DNA from: Onishia niordana
Lineage (GTDB): Bacteria > Pseudomonadota > Gammaproteobacteria > Pseudomonadales > Halomonadaceae
NCBI RefSeq assembly: GCF_004798965.1
Contig: NZ_SDSD01000006.1
Span: forward strand, 124,001-188,000
Length of the DNA: 64,000 nt
Direction of reading: 5' to 3'
Below, one piece after another: positions 48,462-59,314 of the stretch (the first letter of the stretch is position 1; the number at the start of each line of letters is the position of its first letter). Both the position numbers and the translations under genes were made by a program. Under the pieces are notes generated by a model. The model did not search any database. It saw nothing but the letters and a program-made list of their open reading frames with translations, and had not been told where the DNA came from.

Positions 48462-50188
48462 GCACGACCCAGCGCCGCTCCGCTACGCCACGTCGCCCGC
48501 CTCCTGGCGCGCCTTTGGGTGTCTTCCGCTACCGGTTAATGCTAGGGCTGATCCTGTTGGCCTTGTGCCTGCTCGGTGCACGTATCGTCTATCTGCACGT
48601 GATCGACCGCTCCTTTTTGCAGGGGCAGGGTGATGCCCGCACGCTGCGCGTGGAATCGATAAGTGCCCACCGGGGAATGATCACCGACCGCAACGGTGAG
48701 CCATTGGCCATCTCCACCCCGGTTGTCAGCCTATGGGCAAACCCTGAGGAATTACCGCCAGATGACATTCAGCGTCTGGTGTTGGCGCGCGCCCTGGATG
48801 TTGACCTGGACGACCTTAATGCCCGCATTGCGCGTTATTCTGAGCGTGAATTCATGTATCTGCGCCGTCAGATGACGCCCGCCGATGCCCAGGAGATTCT
48901 CGATCTCAAGGTACCGGGTATCTATCGCCAGCTCGAGTACCGTCGCTACTATCCGTCGGGCGAGGCCTCGGCGCAGCTGATTGGCGTGACTAACGTCGAT
49001 GACCGTGGGCAGGAAGGCCTCGAGCTCGCCTACAACAACTATCTGTCCGGGACGCCTGGCAAACGCCGCGTGCTCAAGGATCGTCGCGGTCGTTTGGTGC
49101 GCGACCTGCACCTGCTCAAGGAGGCTGATCCGGGTGGCGATCTGACGCTTGCCATCGATCAGCGGCTGCAGTACATGGCTTATCGGGAGCTCAAGGCGGC
49201 CGTTCAGGAGAGAAATGCCGATGGTGGCACCCTGGTCATGATGGACACCCGTAGCGGCGAGGTGCTGGCAATGGCCAACCAACCCTCCTACAACCCCAAT
49301 AATCGCGCCGGCCTCGATCCCAGTAGCCTGCGAAATCAAGCCATCGTCGATGTTTTTGAGCCAGGCTCGGTGATGAAGCCATTGGCCATGTCCGCGGCAC
49401 TTGAGACCGAACGCTATTCACCAGACACCGTCGTCGACACCTCGCCGGGCTGGATGCGTCTGGACAACCGCTTTACCATCCGCGATTTTCGCAACTACGG
49501 TGAGCTGACGTTGGGCGGTATTCTCCGGAAATCATCGAATATCGGCATGACTCGTATTGCTCTCGACCTGCCGGATACCGCTGTGGTCGATACCTATCAG
49601 CGCCTGGGGCTGGGGCAGGCGCCGGGCACGGGTTTCCCCGGCGAGGCCTCGGGAAGCCTGCCGTCACCAAGCCATTGGGCTGACAGTCAGCGTGCCAGCC
49701 TCGCCTATGGCTATGGCTTGTCGGTGTCGGCTTTGCAGTTGGCAAGCGCCTATACGGCGATCGCTAACCACGGGCGTCGTCTATCTCCTTCGCTTTTAAA
49801 GCGGGATGGGCCGCCCGAAGGGTCTGTGGTCATCGAGCCGCGGGTCGCCGATGAGCTGCTCGGCATGATGGAGCAGGTGGTGCAGCCTGATACCGGCGCA
49901 CATCGAGCCGGGGTGCCGGGCTATCGGATAGCAGGCAAGACCGGTACGGTGCGTAAGGCCGCCGGCGGGGGCTACGAGGAAGACGCCTATCGTGGCCTCT
50001 TTGTCGGCATCGCTCCCGCCTCTGACCCGCGTATCGTCACTGTCGTGATGATCGACCACCCTCGAGGGGATGACTACTATGGGGGGCTGGTCGCGGCACC
50101 GGTGTTCTCGACGGTTGTCGGCAATGCCCTGCGTCTGCTCGATGTGCCGCCTGATCAGGATACGCTTTCATCCGCCGACGCCCCTTGA
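48458..50188 (+). CDS. ftsI: Septal peptidoglycan transpeptidase FtsI (PBP3)
   Basis: Class B penicillin-binding protein that cross-links septal peptidoglycan with FtsW. The 576-residue protein has a membrane anchor (about residues 27-47) and an N-terminal pedestal domain. The transpeptidase motifs are SxxK in FEPGSVMKPL, SxN in RKSSNIGM and KTGT in AGKTGTVRK. Membrane position, context and length all fit FtsI rather than PBP2. Confidence 0.97.
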   Translation: MSTTQRRSATPRRPPPGAPLGVFRYRLMLGLILLALCLLGARIVYLHVIDRSFLQGQGDARTLRVESISAHRGMITDRNGEPLAISTPVVSLWANPEELPPDDIQRLVLARALDVDLDDLNARIARYSEREFMYLRRQMTPADAQEILDLKVPGIYRQLEYRRYYPSGEASAQLIGVTNVDDRGQEGLELAYNNYLSGTPGKRRVLKDRRGRLVRDLHLLKEADPGGDLTLAIDQRLQYMAYRELKAAVQERNADGGTLVMMDTRSGEVLAMANQPSYNPNNRAGLDPSSLRNQAIVDVFEPGSVMKPLAMSAALETERYSPDTVVDTSPGWMRLDNRFTIRDFRNYGELTLGGILRKSSNIGMTRIALDLPDTAVVDTYQRLGLGQAPGTGFPGEASGSLPSPSHWADSQRASLAYGYGLSVSALQLASAYTAIANHGRRLSPSLLKRDGPPEGSVVIEPRVADELLGMMEQVVQPDTGAHRAGVPGYRIAGKTGTVRKAAGGGYEEDAYRGLFVGIAPASDPRIVTVVMIDHPRGDDYYGGLVAAPVFSTVVGNALRLLDVPPDQDTLSSADAP

Positions 50189-50203
50189 TTCCTGGAGAAA
50201 CGC

Positions 50204-51727
50204 ATGCAGGTTGAGAATTCGCGCCTCCTAGCCAGCCTAGAGGCCTTCTGGCCCGGCGTCAGCGCCGCGCTTCCCGACATACCTGAAGGCACGCAACGGT
50301 TAATGCAGGACAGTCGCCTCGTCAGGCAGGGCGATATCTTCATCGCCCTGCCTGGACTCCATGTCGATGGCCGGGATTACCTGGTTCAGGCGCTCGAGGG
50401 CGGTGCCGCGCTGGTGCTCTGTCATGCGGATGACGGTTCACCTTCCCATGCTAAGGCCGCCGACCCGCGGGTGCTGATGCTGAATGGCCTCGCTGACTGC
50501 GTGGGTGAGCTTGGTCGCACCCTGTTTCAGGTGCCTGAGAACCAGCAGCTGATTGGGGTTACCGGCACCAACGGCAAGAGCTCGGTGACCCACTATCTGG
50601 CGGCGCTGAGCGAGGCTATTGGTCGCCCCTGTGGGCTCATTGGCACCCTGGGCAGTGGTCGTCCGGGAGCACTTGAGGATAGCGGCTTGACCACGCCGGG
50701 CCCCTTGGCACTGCAGGAGAGTCTGGGTGAGATGGCGGCCCAGGGGCTAGACCGAGTGGCCATGGAGGTGTCGTCCCATGCGCTCGCGCAGCAGCGCCTC
50801 GAGGGATGCCGAGTGCAGGCGGCGGTATTTACCAACCTGACACGTGACCATCTGGATTATCACAGCGGGATGGCCGACTACGCCGCTGCCAAGGCAAAAC
50901 TTTTCAAGCGCTCGGAGCTGGAGCTCGCCGTGGTCAATGGTGATGACGCCCTGGCGAGATTGATGCTCGCCGGGCTGCCCAAAGGTGTCAGGGTGTTGGC
51001 GACTGGCGAAGGCGAGGCTACCACTTTTCGCGTTCTCGATTGGGAGCCGCTCCCCGACGGCCAGCGCGCCCTGATCGCGAGCCCCGATGGCGAGTTTGCG
51101 CTGGCGCTATCCCTGATGGGGCGTTTCAACCTCGATAATGTCCTGCTGGCCATGGCCACGCTCTATGGTCTCGGCGAATCCCTCGAAGATATCAGCGTGG
51201 CGGCGGGACAGTTGGCTCCGGTGCCGGGGCGCATGCAACCGCTTTCTCGGCCTGGCCAGCCAGCGGTGGTGGTAGATTACGCCCACACGCCGGATGCCCT
51301 GGATAATGCATTGATGGCATTGCGAGCGCACCTGGGGGCAGCGGGTCAGCTTTGGTGTCTGTTTGGTTGTGGTGGCGAACGTGACCGTGGCAAGCGGCCG
51401 TTAATGGCGCGCGCGGCCGCCGCTCGCGCTGATCGGCTGGTGATTACCGATGACAACCCGCGAGGGGAGGATCCTGCGGCGATTCGTGATGAGGTTCTTT
51501 CAGGCCTTGAGCCTGCCGAGCGCGAGGCCGCCTGGTGCATCGATGGGCGGCGTGCCGCGATTCGAGCTTGCCTGGAGGCCGCTGGTCCGGAGGACCTGGT
51601 GCTGATCGCGGGCAAGGGCCACGAGGCCTATCAGGAGATCTCTGGTGTGCGTCATGATTTTTCCGATGCCGACGAAATCGACAAGGTTCTCGATGCCCTC
51701 GAGGCGGCAGCGGAGGCCGGCTCATGA
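50204..51727 (+). CDS. murE: UDP-MurNAc-L-Ala-D-Glu:meso-diaminopimelate ligase MurE
   Basis: Adds meso-diaminopimelate to the nucleotide-linked dipeptide. The 507-residue Mur ligase has the ATP site GVTGTNGKSSVTHYL, the carbamylated-Lys region (DYAAAKAKLF), and DDNPRGEDPA whose DNPR motif selects diaminopimelate over lysine, in line with a Gram-negative wall. A GGAG site precedes the ATG; the stop overlaps murF (ATGA). Confidence 0.97.
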   Translation: MQVENSRLLASLEAFWPGVSAALPDIPEGTQRLMQDSRLVRQGDIFIALPGLHVDGRDYLVQALEGGAALVLCHADDGSPSHAKAADPRVLMLNGLADCVGELGRTLFQVPENQQLIGVTGTNGKSSVTHYLAALSEAIGRPCGLIGTLGSGRPGALEDSGLTTPGPLALQESLGEMAAQGLDRVAMEVSSHALAQQRLEGCRVQAAVFTNLTRDHLDYHSGMADYAAAKAKLFKRSELELAVVNGDDALARLMLAGLPKGVRVLATGEGEATTFRVLDWEPLPDGQRALIASPDGEFALALSLMGRFNLDNVLLAMATLYGLGESLEDISVAAGQLAPVPGRMQPLSRPGQPAVVVDYAHTPDALDNALMALRAHLGAAGQLWCLFGCGGERDRGKRPLMARAAAARADRLVITDDNPRGEDPAAIRDEVLSGLEPAEREAAWCIDGRRAAIRACLEAAGPEDLVLIAGKGHEAYQEISGVRHDFSDADEIDKVLDALEAAAEAGS

Positions 51728-53094
51728 GTGGAGTAGGCCTTGAAACGCTGGGTGAGCTTGCCGAGCGACTCGGCACTGCCTGCCCGGCTGGTGCCTCCTC
51801 GCCTGTCTTGGGCATCACCACCGATACGCGTGCGCTGACGCCGGGCCAGGTGCTGATAGCATTGGTCGGCGAGCGCTTCGATGCGCACGATTATCTGGCC
51901 AAGGCGCGTGAGGCCGGGGCGCTTGCTGCGGTAGTGTCGCACCCCGTCGATGACCCGCTGCCACAGCTCGTGGTGCCCGATACCCGCCTGGCCTTGGGCG
52001 TGCTTGCCAAGGCGCGCCGTCAGGCCTGGGGTGGCCCGTTGGTCGCGATCACCGGTAACAGCGGCAAGACCACCGTCAAGGAGCTGCTTGCCTCTCTGCT
52101 GGCGGCAGGCGGTAAGGGGCTCGCGACTCGCGGCAACCTCAACAACGACATCGGAGCCCCCCTGACCCTGCTGGGACTGGCTGCCGAGCATCGCCATGCG
52201 GTGCTTGAGCTCGGTGCCAACCATGTCGGCGAGATCGCCTGGACGACGTTGCTGGCAGCGCCGCAGGTGGCGGTCATCACTAACGTGACCGGCGCCCATG
52301 TCGGTGAGTTTGGTGGCACGGGGCGTATCGCTCAGGCCAAGGCCGAAATTCTTTCTGGTCTCGCCGCCGACGGGGTGGCGGTGCTTAATCGCGACGATGT
52401 CTTCTATCCGCTATGGCGCCGGCTGGCTGAGCCGAATGAGGTGCTGGACTTCGGCTTCGCGGAGGGAGCCCGGGTTCGGGCAGTCGACCCGGTCTGTGAT
52501 GGGGAGGGGCGCTATGCGTTTGCGCTGCATGTCGATGGCCGCTCACTGGGGCGTGTTCAGCTTGGCCTGCTTGGTCGGCACAATGTGGCCAATGCCCTGG
52601 CTGCTGCCGCAGCCGCTCTCGCGATGGGGCTGGACGAGGCCACCTTGATGGCGGGGCTGTCTGCAGCGGCGCCGATGCCCGGGCGCCTGATGGTGGTGCC
52701 GGGAATCCGCGATTCACGTTTGCTCGACGATACGTATAATGCCAACCCCGGAGCGGTGAAAGCGGCAATAGATCTGCTGGCCGAACTACCGGGCCCCCGC
52801 TGGTGCCTACTGGGGGCCATGGGCGAATTGGGATCGGCGTCCGATCAGCTACATGCCGACATCGGACGTCATGCGCGGGAACGAGGTATCGACTTTCTTG
52901 GCACTCTGGGTGCGCCGGCCGAGCCGGCCAGTCAGGCCTTCGGCGAAGGCGGGTGTCATTTCAACGATTGGCAGGCGCTCGCGCGCCATGCCCAAAACCA
53001 TCTTCCGCCCGGGGCCAGTGTGCTGGTCAAGGGCTCGCGCAGTGCCGGCATGGAACGCTTGATTGCCGAGCTGCGCCTGGATGCATCAAGGTGA
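51724..53094 (+). CDS. murF: UDP-MurNAc-tripeptide:D-Ala-D-Ala ligase MurF
   Basis: Adds the D-Ala-D-Ala dipeptide, completing the UDP-MurNAc-pentapeptide. The 456-residue protein shows the N-terminal TDTRALTPGQVLIAL domain, ATP site AITGNSGKTTVKELLA, GANHVGEIAWTT, and the C-terminal DDTYNANPGAVKAAIDLLA. It begins inside the murE end and is followed by mraY after 9 bases. Confidence 0.97.
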   Translation: MSGVGLETLGELAERLGTACPAGASSPVLGITTDTRALTPGQVLIALVGERFDAHDYLAKAREAGALAAVVSHPVDDPLPQLVVPDTRLALGVLAKARRQAWGGPLVAITGNSGKTTVKELLASLLAAGGKGLATRGNLNNDIGAPLTLLGLAAEHRHAVLELGANHVGEIAWTTLLAAPQVAVITNVTGAHVGEFGGTGRIAQAKAEILSGLAADGVAVLNRDDVFYPLWRRLAEPNEVLDFGFAEGARVRAVDPVCDGEGRYAFALHVDGRSLGRVQLGLLGRHNVANALAAAAAALAMGLDEATLMAGLSAAAPMPGRLMVVPGIRDSRLLDDTYNANPGAVKAAIDLLAELPGPRWCLLGAMGELGSASDQLHADIGRHARERGIDFLGTLGAPAEPASQAFGEGGCHFNDWQALARHAQNHLPPGASVLVKGSRSAGMERLIAELRLDASR

Positions 53095-53103
53095 ACGCAA
53101 CCC

Positions 53104-54186
53104 ATGCTGCTTTTTCTCGCCGAATTACTGTCGCACTACAATAATGCCTTCAATGTCTTCGGCTATCTGACCCTGCGCATGATCCTGGGGACACTGACGG
53201 CGCTGCTGCTGTGTCTATGGTTGGGGCCAATGATGATTCGCCGCCTGGTCGAGCGCCAGATCGGTCAGGCGGTGCGTGATGATGGTCCTCAGTCACACCT
53301 GTCTAAAGCCGGTACGCCGACCATGGGCGGGGCGATGATCCTGATGGCGATGGCCGTCAGTACGCTATTGTGGGGTGACCTGACCAACCATTACGTATGG
53401 ATCGTGCTTGGTGTCACGCTGGGCTTTGGTGCCATAGGCTGGGTCGATGATTTCCGCAAGGTGGTCGAGAAGAACCCTCGCGGCCTGCCAGCGAAGTGGA
53501 AGTACTTCTGGCAATCGGTGATCGGGCTGGGAGCTGCAGTGCTGCTCTACCTGACCGCCGCGAGCCCGGTCGAGACCAGCCTGATCGTGCCGCTATTCAA
53601 GGACGTGGTGGTGCCGTTGGGGCTGTTCTTCGTGGTGCTGACTTACCTGGTGATCGTAGGCAGTTCCAATGCCGTTAACCTCACCGATGGCCTGGACGGC
53701 CTGGCGATCATGCCCACCGTGCTGGTGGCCATGGGGCTCTCCGTATTTGCCTACGCCAGCGGCAATACGGTCTTCGCCGAATACTTGCATATTCCGCTGA
53801 TTCCCGGCGCCGGTGAGCTTGCAGTGTTCTGCGGCACCATCGCCGGTGCTGGTCTTGGCTTTCTGTGGTTCAACACCTATCCGGCCCAGGTCTTCATGGG
53901 CGACGTGGGGGCCCTGGCACTTGGCGCCGCCCTCGGCGTGGTGGCGGTGATCGTCCGTCAGGAGATCGTGCTGTTCATCATGGGTGGCGTCTTCGTCATG
54001 GAAACGGTGTCGGTGATCCTTCAGGTGGCTTCCTACAAGCTTACCGGGCGGCGCATCTTTCGTATGGCACCTCTACACCACCACTTCGAGCTCAAGGGCT
54101 GGCCTGAGCCGCGGGTCATCGTGCGTTTCTGGATCATTACCGTGGTACTGGTGCTGATGGGTCTTGCGACGCTGAAGGTTCGCTGA
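53104..54186 (+). CDS. mraY: Phospho-MurNAc-pentapeptide translocase MraY
   Basis: Integral membrane enzyme that links the pentapeptide precursor to undecaprenyl phosphate, making lipid I. The 360-residue, ten-helix protein has the cytoplasmic motifs [13 protein letters not shown], the catalytic-loop aspartates in GWVDDFRKV and [11 protein letters not shown], and the histidine-rich [12 protein letters not shown]. The stop and murD start share one base. Confidence 0.98.
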   Translation: MLLFLAELLSHYNNAFNVFGYLTLRMILGTLTALLLCLWLGPMMIRRLVERQIGQAVRDDGPQSHLSKAGTPTMGGAMILMAMAVSTLLWGDLTNHYVWIVLGVTLGFGAIGWVDDFRKVVEKNPRGLPAKWKYFWQSVIGLGAAVLLYLTAASPVETSLIVPLFKDVVVPLGLFFVVLTYLVIVGSSNAVNLTDGLDGLAIMPTVLVAMGLSVFAYASGNTVFAEYLHIPLIPGAGELAVFCGTIAGAGLGFLWFNTYPAQVFMGDVGALALGAALGVVAVIVRQEIVLFIMGGVFVMETVSVILQVASYKLTGRRIFRMAPLHHHFELKGWPEPRVIVRFWIITVVLVLMGLATLKVR

Positions 54187-55568
54187 TGGTCGCTGTTCCC
54201 GAGGGGGTGACCTTGGTGGTGGGGCTTGGCGTATCGGGCCGCGCCATTACGCGTCACCTGTCGCGCCTGGGTGTCCCCTTCATGATCGCGGATACGCGTC
54301 AGTCACCGCCTGGTCTTGACGAGATTCGAACGCAATACCCTGATGCGGCGATTCATTGCGGTCCGCTCGGTGACGTGGATATGTCGGCGGCCAAAGAAGT
54401 CGTCTTGAGCCCTGGTGTGGATCCCAAGACACCAGGTTTGCCGTCACTTGCGGCTATTGGTGATGAGGGCCGGCCGCGCCTGGTGGGCGAAATCGCGCTC
54501 TTCGTGCGTGCGTGTCGTGCCCCTATTGCCGCGATTACCGGCTCCAACGCCAAATCTACCGTAACCACCCTTCTCGGCGAGATGGCCAGTGAGGCCGGTC
54601 GCCGTGTCGCCGTTGGGGGGAACCTGGGCACGCCGGCGCTGGATTTGTTGGCCGATATGCCCGATGCCGAGCTCTATGTGCTTGAGCTATCCAGCTTCCA
54701 GCTCGAGACCACGCCCTGGCTAGGTGCCGAGACGGCAGCCTTTCTCAACCTCTGCGATGATCACCTGGATCGTCATGGAGATCTGGCGGGGTATCGCGAC
54801 GCCAAGCTTGGCATCTTCCGTGGCGCGGCTCATGGGGTGGTCAACGCCGATGACTCCATGACCTGGCCCGCAACAACGCTGCCTGCGCTGGATCGTTTTA
54901 CCACCCAAGCCCCCGACGAGGGGGACTGGGGCATTGCGAAGCATGATGATGGCCAGGGCGATGTGCCCTGGCTGATGCGTGGCAAGACCCCGTTGATGCC
55001 GGCCAGTGCCGTGCGCCTGCCCGGGCGTCACAATCAGGCCAATGCCTTGGCCGCGATGGCCATGGGCGAGCGCTTGGGACTGCCGCTGTCCTCGATGCGC
55101 GCCGTGCTCGAGCGCTTTCAGGGGCTTGCCCACCGTGGTGAGCTTGTGGCCAAGGTGAATGACATCGCCTGGATCAATGATTCCAAGGGCACCAACGTCG
55201 GGGCGACGCTGGCTGCCATAGAAGGCCTGGGGCCGACGCTCGATGGTCGCTTGGTGCTGCTGGCCGGTGGTGTGGGCAAGGGGGCCGATTTTACGCCCCT
55301 GGCGGAACCGCTTTCGCGCTATGCCCGCGAGGTGGTGGTATTTGGTGCCGATGCCGAGCGTCTGGCCACTACCGTGGAGGAGGGCGTGGCGGTGACTCGG
55401 GTCGATGATCTCATTTCTGCGCTTGTGCGGGCGCGTGGCGTAGCTCGGCCGGGCGATGCCGTTCTGTTGTCACCAGCCTGCGCCAGCCTCGATCAGTTTC
55501 CTCACTATATGGCCCGCGGTGATGCCTTTCGTGACTGGGTAAGTGAGATGCTGAAGGAGAAGACATGA
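54186..55568 (+). CDS. murD: UDP-MurNAc-L-alanine:D-glutamate ligase MurD
   Basis: Adds D-glutamate to UDP-MurNAc-L-Ala. The 460-residue protein has the N-terminal Rossmann part (GLGVSGRAITRHL), the ATP site AITGSNAKSTVTTLLGEMA, LELSSFQLETT, and the C-terminal NDSKGTNVGATLAAIEGL. The first base overlaps the mraY stop and the last four overlap ftsW (ATGA). Confidence 0.97.
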   Translation: MVAVPEGVTLVVGLGVSGRAITRHLSRLGVPFMIADTRQSPPGLDEIRTQYPDAAIHCGPLGDVDMSAAKEVVLSPGVDPKTPGLPSLAAIGDEGRPRLVGEIALFVRACRAPIAAITGSNAKSTVTTLLGEMASEAGRRVAVGGNLGTPALDLLADMPDAELYVLELSSFQLETTPWLGAETAAFLNLCDDHLDRHGDLAGYRDAKLGIFRGAAHGVVNADDSMTWPATTLPALDRFTTQAPDEGDWGIAKHDDGQGDVPWLMRGKTPLMPASAVRLPGRHNQANALAAMAMGERLGLPLSSMRAVLERFQGLAHRGELVAKVNDIAWINDSKGTNVGATLAAIEGLGPTLDGRLVLLAGGVGKGADFTPLAEPLSRYAREVVVFGADAERLATTVEEGVAVTRVDDLISALVRARGVARPGDAVLLSPACASLDQFPHYMARGDAFRDWVSEMLKEKT

Positions 55569-56773
55569 AGAGGCTGAGCGAACGTCTGTCTACCGCTCAC
55601 CAGCCTTTCGATGGTTGGCTATTGCTGTCGGCCCTCACCTTGATGCTGGTGGGTTGGGTGATGGTGACTTCAGCCTCCACCGAGGTGGCGTCGGGGCTTA
55701 CCGGCAACCCCTTCTATTTCAGCATCCGCCATGGTTTCTTCGTGCTGTTGGCGATTGCGACCGGCTATGCGGTGCTGTGGGTGCCCATCGGCTGGTGGCG
55801 GGTCAATGGACTGTTGCTGCTGGGGGTGGCCTTTTTTCTGTTGGTACTGGTGCTGATTGTCGGTCGTGAGGTCAACGGCAGCACTCGCTGGCTATCCATT
55901 CCCGGTGTGCCCGTTAACCTCCAGCCTTCCGAGATCGCCAAGCTCTGCCTGATTGCCTATATGGCGGGCTATCTCGAGCGCTATTTACCGTTGGTGCGCA
56001 AGACCTGGGGGGCTTTCCTGAGGCCGCTTTTGGTCACGGGTGTGCTCGCCTTGCTGCTTATTCTCGAGCCTGACTATGGCTCGGTGGTCGTCATGACCGG
56101 CTGTGTGATGGTCATGCTGCTGATGGCCGGCGCGCCGATGTGGCGTTTCCTGCTGTTGATGGTATTACTGGCGGCGCTGGGCGCGCTGCTGGCGGTCGCC
56201 GAGCCCTACCGCATGGCGCGCCTGACCAGTTTTTCCGACCCCTGGGCGGATCAATTTGCTAGCGGTTATCAGTTGACCCAGGCGCTGATTGCCTATGGCC
56301 GCGGACACTGGTTCGGGCTGGGGCTGGGTAACAGTGTGCAGAAACTTTTCTATCTGCCCGAGGCCCATACCGACTTCGTGTTTGCGGTGATTGCTGAGGA
56401 ACTCGGGTTGTTGGGTGCCATGGCGGTGGTCGGGCTTTTTGCCCTGCTGGTCATTCGGGCAATGGCAGTAGGTCGGCGTGCGGAGCTTGCCAAATTGCCG
56501 TTTGCCGCTTATCTCAGCTACGGTATCGCCCTGATCATCGGCGGCCAGGCTTTCATCAATATCGCCGTGAGTACCGGGATGTTGCCGACCAAGGGGCTGA
56601 CGCTCCCGCTGCTGAGCTATGGCGGTTCGAGCCTGGTGATCAGTGCCGTCATGGTGGCGCTGTTGCTGCGGGTCGATATCGAGACCCGCCAGGCAGCCCG
56701 TCGATCGCGTTCTACGGCGCCCAAGACGGCGCGCACCAAGACACCGACTCGATCGCAGGGAGAGCGAGCGTGA
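55565..56773 (+). CDS. ftsW: Septal peptidoglycan glycosyltransferase FtsW
   Basis: SEDS-family polymerase that builds septal glycan strands from lipid II with FtsI. The 402-residue protein with about ten membrane helices has the SEDS text NGSTRWLSIPGVPVNLQPSEIAKL with the conserved catalytic-site region, FAVIAEELGLLGA, and NIAVSTGMLPTKGLTLPLLSYGGSS. Its place between murD and murG confirms FtsW rather than RodA. The C-terminal tail is basic and serine/threonine-rich. Confidence 0.97.
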   Translation: MKRLSERLSTAHQPFDGWLLLSALTLMLVGWVMVTSASTEVASGLTGNPFYFSIRHGFFVLLAIATGYAVLWVPIGWWRVNGLLLLGVAFFLLVLVLIVGREVNGSTRWLSIPGVPVNLQPSEIAKLCLIAYMAGYLERYLPLVRKTWGAFLRPLLVTGVLALLLILEPDYGSVVVMTGCVMVMLLMAGAPMWRFLLLMVLLAALGALLAVAEPYRMARLTSFSDPWADQFASGYQLTQALIAYGRGHWFGLGLGNSVQKLFYLPEAHTDFVFAVIAEELGLLGAMAVVGLFALLVIRAMAVGRRAELAKLPFAAYLSYGIALIIGGQAFINIAVSTGMLPTKGLTLPLLSYGGSSLVISAVMVALLLRVDIETRQAARRSRSTAPKTARTKTPTRSQGERA

Positions 56774-57861
56774 AAGAATCCAAGCCTGAGCGGGTACTGA
56801 TCATGGCCGGTGGCACCGGAGGGCACGTAATCCCGGCGCTGTCGCTGGCGCGTGGCCTTCAGGCCCACGGTGTGTGCGTCGAGTGGCTGGGTAGCCCTCG
56901 GGGCATCGAAAACCAGTTGGTTCCCGAGGCCGGCATCCCCCTGCATCGCATCGATGTGGCTGGTCTGCGCGGTAACGGGGCGGCCGGTTGGCTTTCGGCG
57001 CCCTGGCGACTAAGCCGTGCCATCTGGCAGGCTCGCGGCGTGATGGCTCGTTTCAACCCCGACCTGGTCGTCGGCATGGGCGGCTTTGCCAGCGGCCCTG
57101 GTGGCCTCGCGGCCTGGCTGACGCGTCGTCCGGTATTGATCCACGAACAGAATGCTGTGGCTGGCATGACCAACAAGGCCCTCGCGCGCCTAGCGCGACG
57201 GGTCTATGCCGCCTTTCCTGGTGCCTTCCCCCGGGGGGCAGAAGTGATAGGCAACCCCGTGCGCTCCGAGATCGCCGCCTTGGGTGAGACGCCCCGCGGG
57301 GAAGCCACGATGAATAACCGGCCGCTGCGCCTGCTGATAGTGGGGGGATCTCTGGGTGCCAAGGCGTTGAACGATTACTTGCCTACGGCACTTGCCAAGC
57401 TCGCGCCGGAAAAGCGCCCCGAGGTGCGCCATCAGGCCGGACGTGATAAGGACGTGGCAACCCGTGAGGCGTATGCGGCGCAGGAGGTGACGGCTGAGGT
57501 CAGTGCTTTCATCGATGATATGGCCAACGCATACGACTGGGCGGATCTGGTGGTCTGTCGCGCCGGGGCGCTGACGGTGGCCGAGTTGGCGGCGGCCGCG
57601 AAACCGGCGCTGCTGGTGCCTTACCCGCATGCGGTAGATGATCATCAGACGGCCAATGCCCGGGTGCTGCTGGATGTCGGCGCCGGCGAGCTGGTGCCTC
57701 AGGCCGAAATTACGTCGTCCGCGCTTGCTGCGCGGCTCGAGGCGCTCTTGGTGCCCAATACCCTAGCCACCATGGCAAGCCGCGCCCGGGCTAATGCCCG
57801 CTTGGACGCCGTCGATCGCCTGGTGGCTGGCTGCATGGAGATAGACAGTGAAAGATCGTAA
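56770..57861 (+). CDS. murG: Lipid II synthase (UDP-GlcNAc transferase) MurG
   Basis: Peripheral membrane GT-B enzyme that adds GlcNAc to lipid I, making lipid II. The 363-residue protein shows [17 protein letters not shown] near the N-terminus, [27 protein letters not shown], and the C-terminal donor-site [35 protein letters not shown]. Its GTG start overlaps the ftsW stop (GTGA). Confidence 0.97.
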   Translation: MKESKPERVLIMAGGTGGHVIPALSLARGLQAHGVCVEWLGSPRGIENQLVPEAGIPLHRIDVAGLRGNGAAGWLSAPWRLSRAIWQARGVMARFNPDLVVGMGGFASGPGGLAAWLTRRPVLIHEQNAVAGMTNKALARLARRVYAAFPGAFPRGAEVIGNPVRSEIAALGETPRGEATMNNRPLRLLIVGGSLGAKALNDYLPTALAKLAPEKRPEVRHQAGRDKDVATREAYAAQEVTAEVSAFIDDMANAYDWADLVVCRAGALTVAELAAAAKPALLVPYPHAVDDHQTANARVLLDVGAGELVPQAEITSSALAARLEALLVPNTLATMASRARANARLDAVDRLVAGCMEIDSERS

Positions 57862-59314
57862 GCAATCCCCGCTCGCTGGCAGCGATGTCCGTGGTCCTGG
57901 TATGCGGCGTATCCGGCGTATTCATTTCGTCGGCATCGGCGGTGCTGGCATGTGTGGTATCGCTGAGGTGTTGGCCAATCAGGGCTATCAGGTTAGCGGT
58001 AGCGATCTTAAGGAATCGCCGGTGGTCGCCCATCTGCGCCAGTGCGGCATTCGCGTGTCGCTTGGGCATGCTGCCGAGAACGTTGAGACGGCTGATGTGG
58101 TGGTCGTCTCGACCGCTGTCGACCCGGCCAATCCGGAGATTCGCTGGGCCCAGGAAAACCGGGTGCCGGTGGTGCGTCGTGCCGAAATGCTTGCCGAGCT
58201 GATGCGCTTTCGCCACGGTATTGCCGTGGCCGGCACCCATGGCAAGACAACGACAACCAGCATTGCCTCGACACTTCTCGCCGAGGGCGGGCTTGATCCT
58301 ACCTTTGTGATTGGCGGCAAGCTGACCAGTGCCGGCACCAACGCCCGGCTCGGTGAGGGCGATTACCTGGTCGCTGAAGCCGATGAGTCGGATGCGTCCT
58401 TTTTGCACCTGCAGCCGATGGTGTCGATTGTGACCAATATCGACGCCGATCACATGAGCACCTATGGCGGCGATTTCGAGCGGCTCAAGGACACCTTCGT
58501 CGAGTTTCTTCACAACCTGCCGTTCTATGGACTCGCCGTGCTGTGCCTCGACGACGAGAACGTGCGGGGTCTGTTGGATCGGGTGCATCGTCAATTCGTG
58601 ACGTATGGCTTCAATGAGGGCGCCGATTACCGTATTACCGAATTTGTTCAGGATGCCGGAGAAGTGCGCTTTACCGCACTGCGCCCCGATGGCCAGCCGC
58701 CCCTCGAAGTGCGTCTTGCCATGCCGGGCGAACATAATGCCCTCAACGCCCTGGCGGCAATCGCGGTGGCCTGTGATGCCGGTGTTTCAGATGCTGCCAT
58801 CCTGAGCGGCCTGGCGAGTTTTGCTGGTGTCGGGCGTCGCTTCCAGGTGCATGGCGACTTCAAAGCCCCTGATGGCGAGGGTGAGGTGATGCTGGTCGAT
58901 GATTACGGCCATCATCCACGTGAGGTGGACATGGTGATCCGTGCGATCCGCGCAGGCTGGCCCGAGCGGCGCTTGGTGATGGTCTACCAGCCGCATCGCT
59001 ATTCACGCACGCGTGATCTTTACGAGGATTTTGTGCGGGTGCTGTCGGGTGTCGATACCCTGGTACTGCTGGACGTCTATGCGGCCGGTGAGACGCCAAT
59101 TCCTGGTGCCGAAGGCAAGACGCTGGCCGGCTCGATTCGCCAGCGTGGTCTCGTTGATCCGCTATTCGTCGAGCACAAGTCGGAACTCCCGGATCTGCTC
59201 AAGCGCATTCTGCGCCCCAACGATATTCTGATTACCCAGGGCGCCGGTGACGTTGGCGGCATCGCCTTGGGGCTTGCCGAACAACACCTTGAGCTCGATA
59301 AGGTGACGCTATGA
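57848..59314 (+). CDS. murC: UDP-MurNAc:L-alanine ligase MurC
   Basis: Adds L-alanine to UDP-MurNAc, the first ligation step of the stem peptide. The 488-residue protein has [18 protein letters not shown], the ATP site [28 protein letters not shown], and [10 protein letters not shown]. The GTG start at 57848 overlaps murG by 14 bases; an ATG at 57902 is possible but would trim an N-terminus seen in relatives. Confidence 0.97.
   Translation: MKDRKQSPLAGSDVRGPGMRRIRRIHFVGIGGAGMCGIAEVLANQGYQVSGSDLKESPVVAHLRQCGIRVSLGHAAENVETADVVVVSTAVDPANPEIRWAQENRVPVVRRAEMLAELMRFRHGIAVAGTHGKTTTTSIASTLLAEGGLDPTFVIGGKLTSAGTNARLGEGDYLVAEADESDASFLHLQPMVSIVTNIDADHMSTYGGDFERLKDTFVEFLHNLPFYGLAVLCLDDENVRGLLDRVHRQFVTYGFNEGADYRITEFVQDAGEVRFTALRPDGQPPLEVRLAMPGEHNALNALAAIAVACDAGVSDAAILSGLASFAGVGRRFQVHGDFKAPDGEGEVMLVDDYGHHPREVDMVIRAIRAGWPERRLVMVYQPHRYSRTRDLYEDFVRVLSGVDTLVLLDVYAAGETPIPGAEGKTLAGSIRQRGLVDPLFVEHKSELPDLLKRILRPNDILITQGAGDVGGIALGLAEQHLELDKVTL

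Noticed and set aside
57791-58735. Minus-strand frame of 314 residues inside murC
   Set aside because: Shadow of murC, whose ATP-binding and catalytic motifs are intact on the plus strand.
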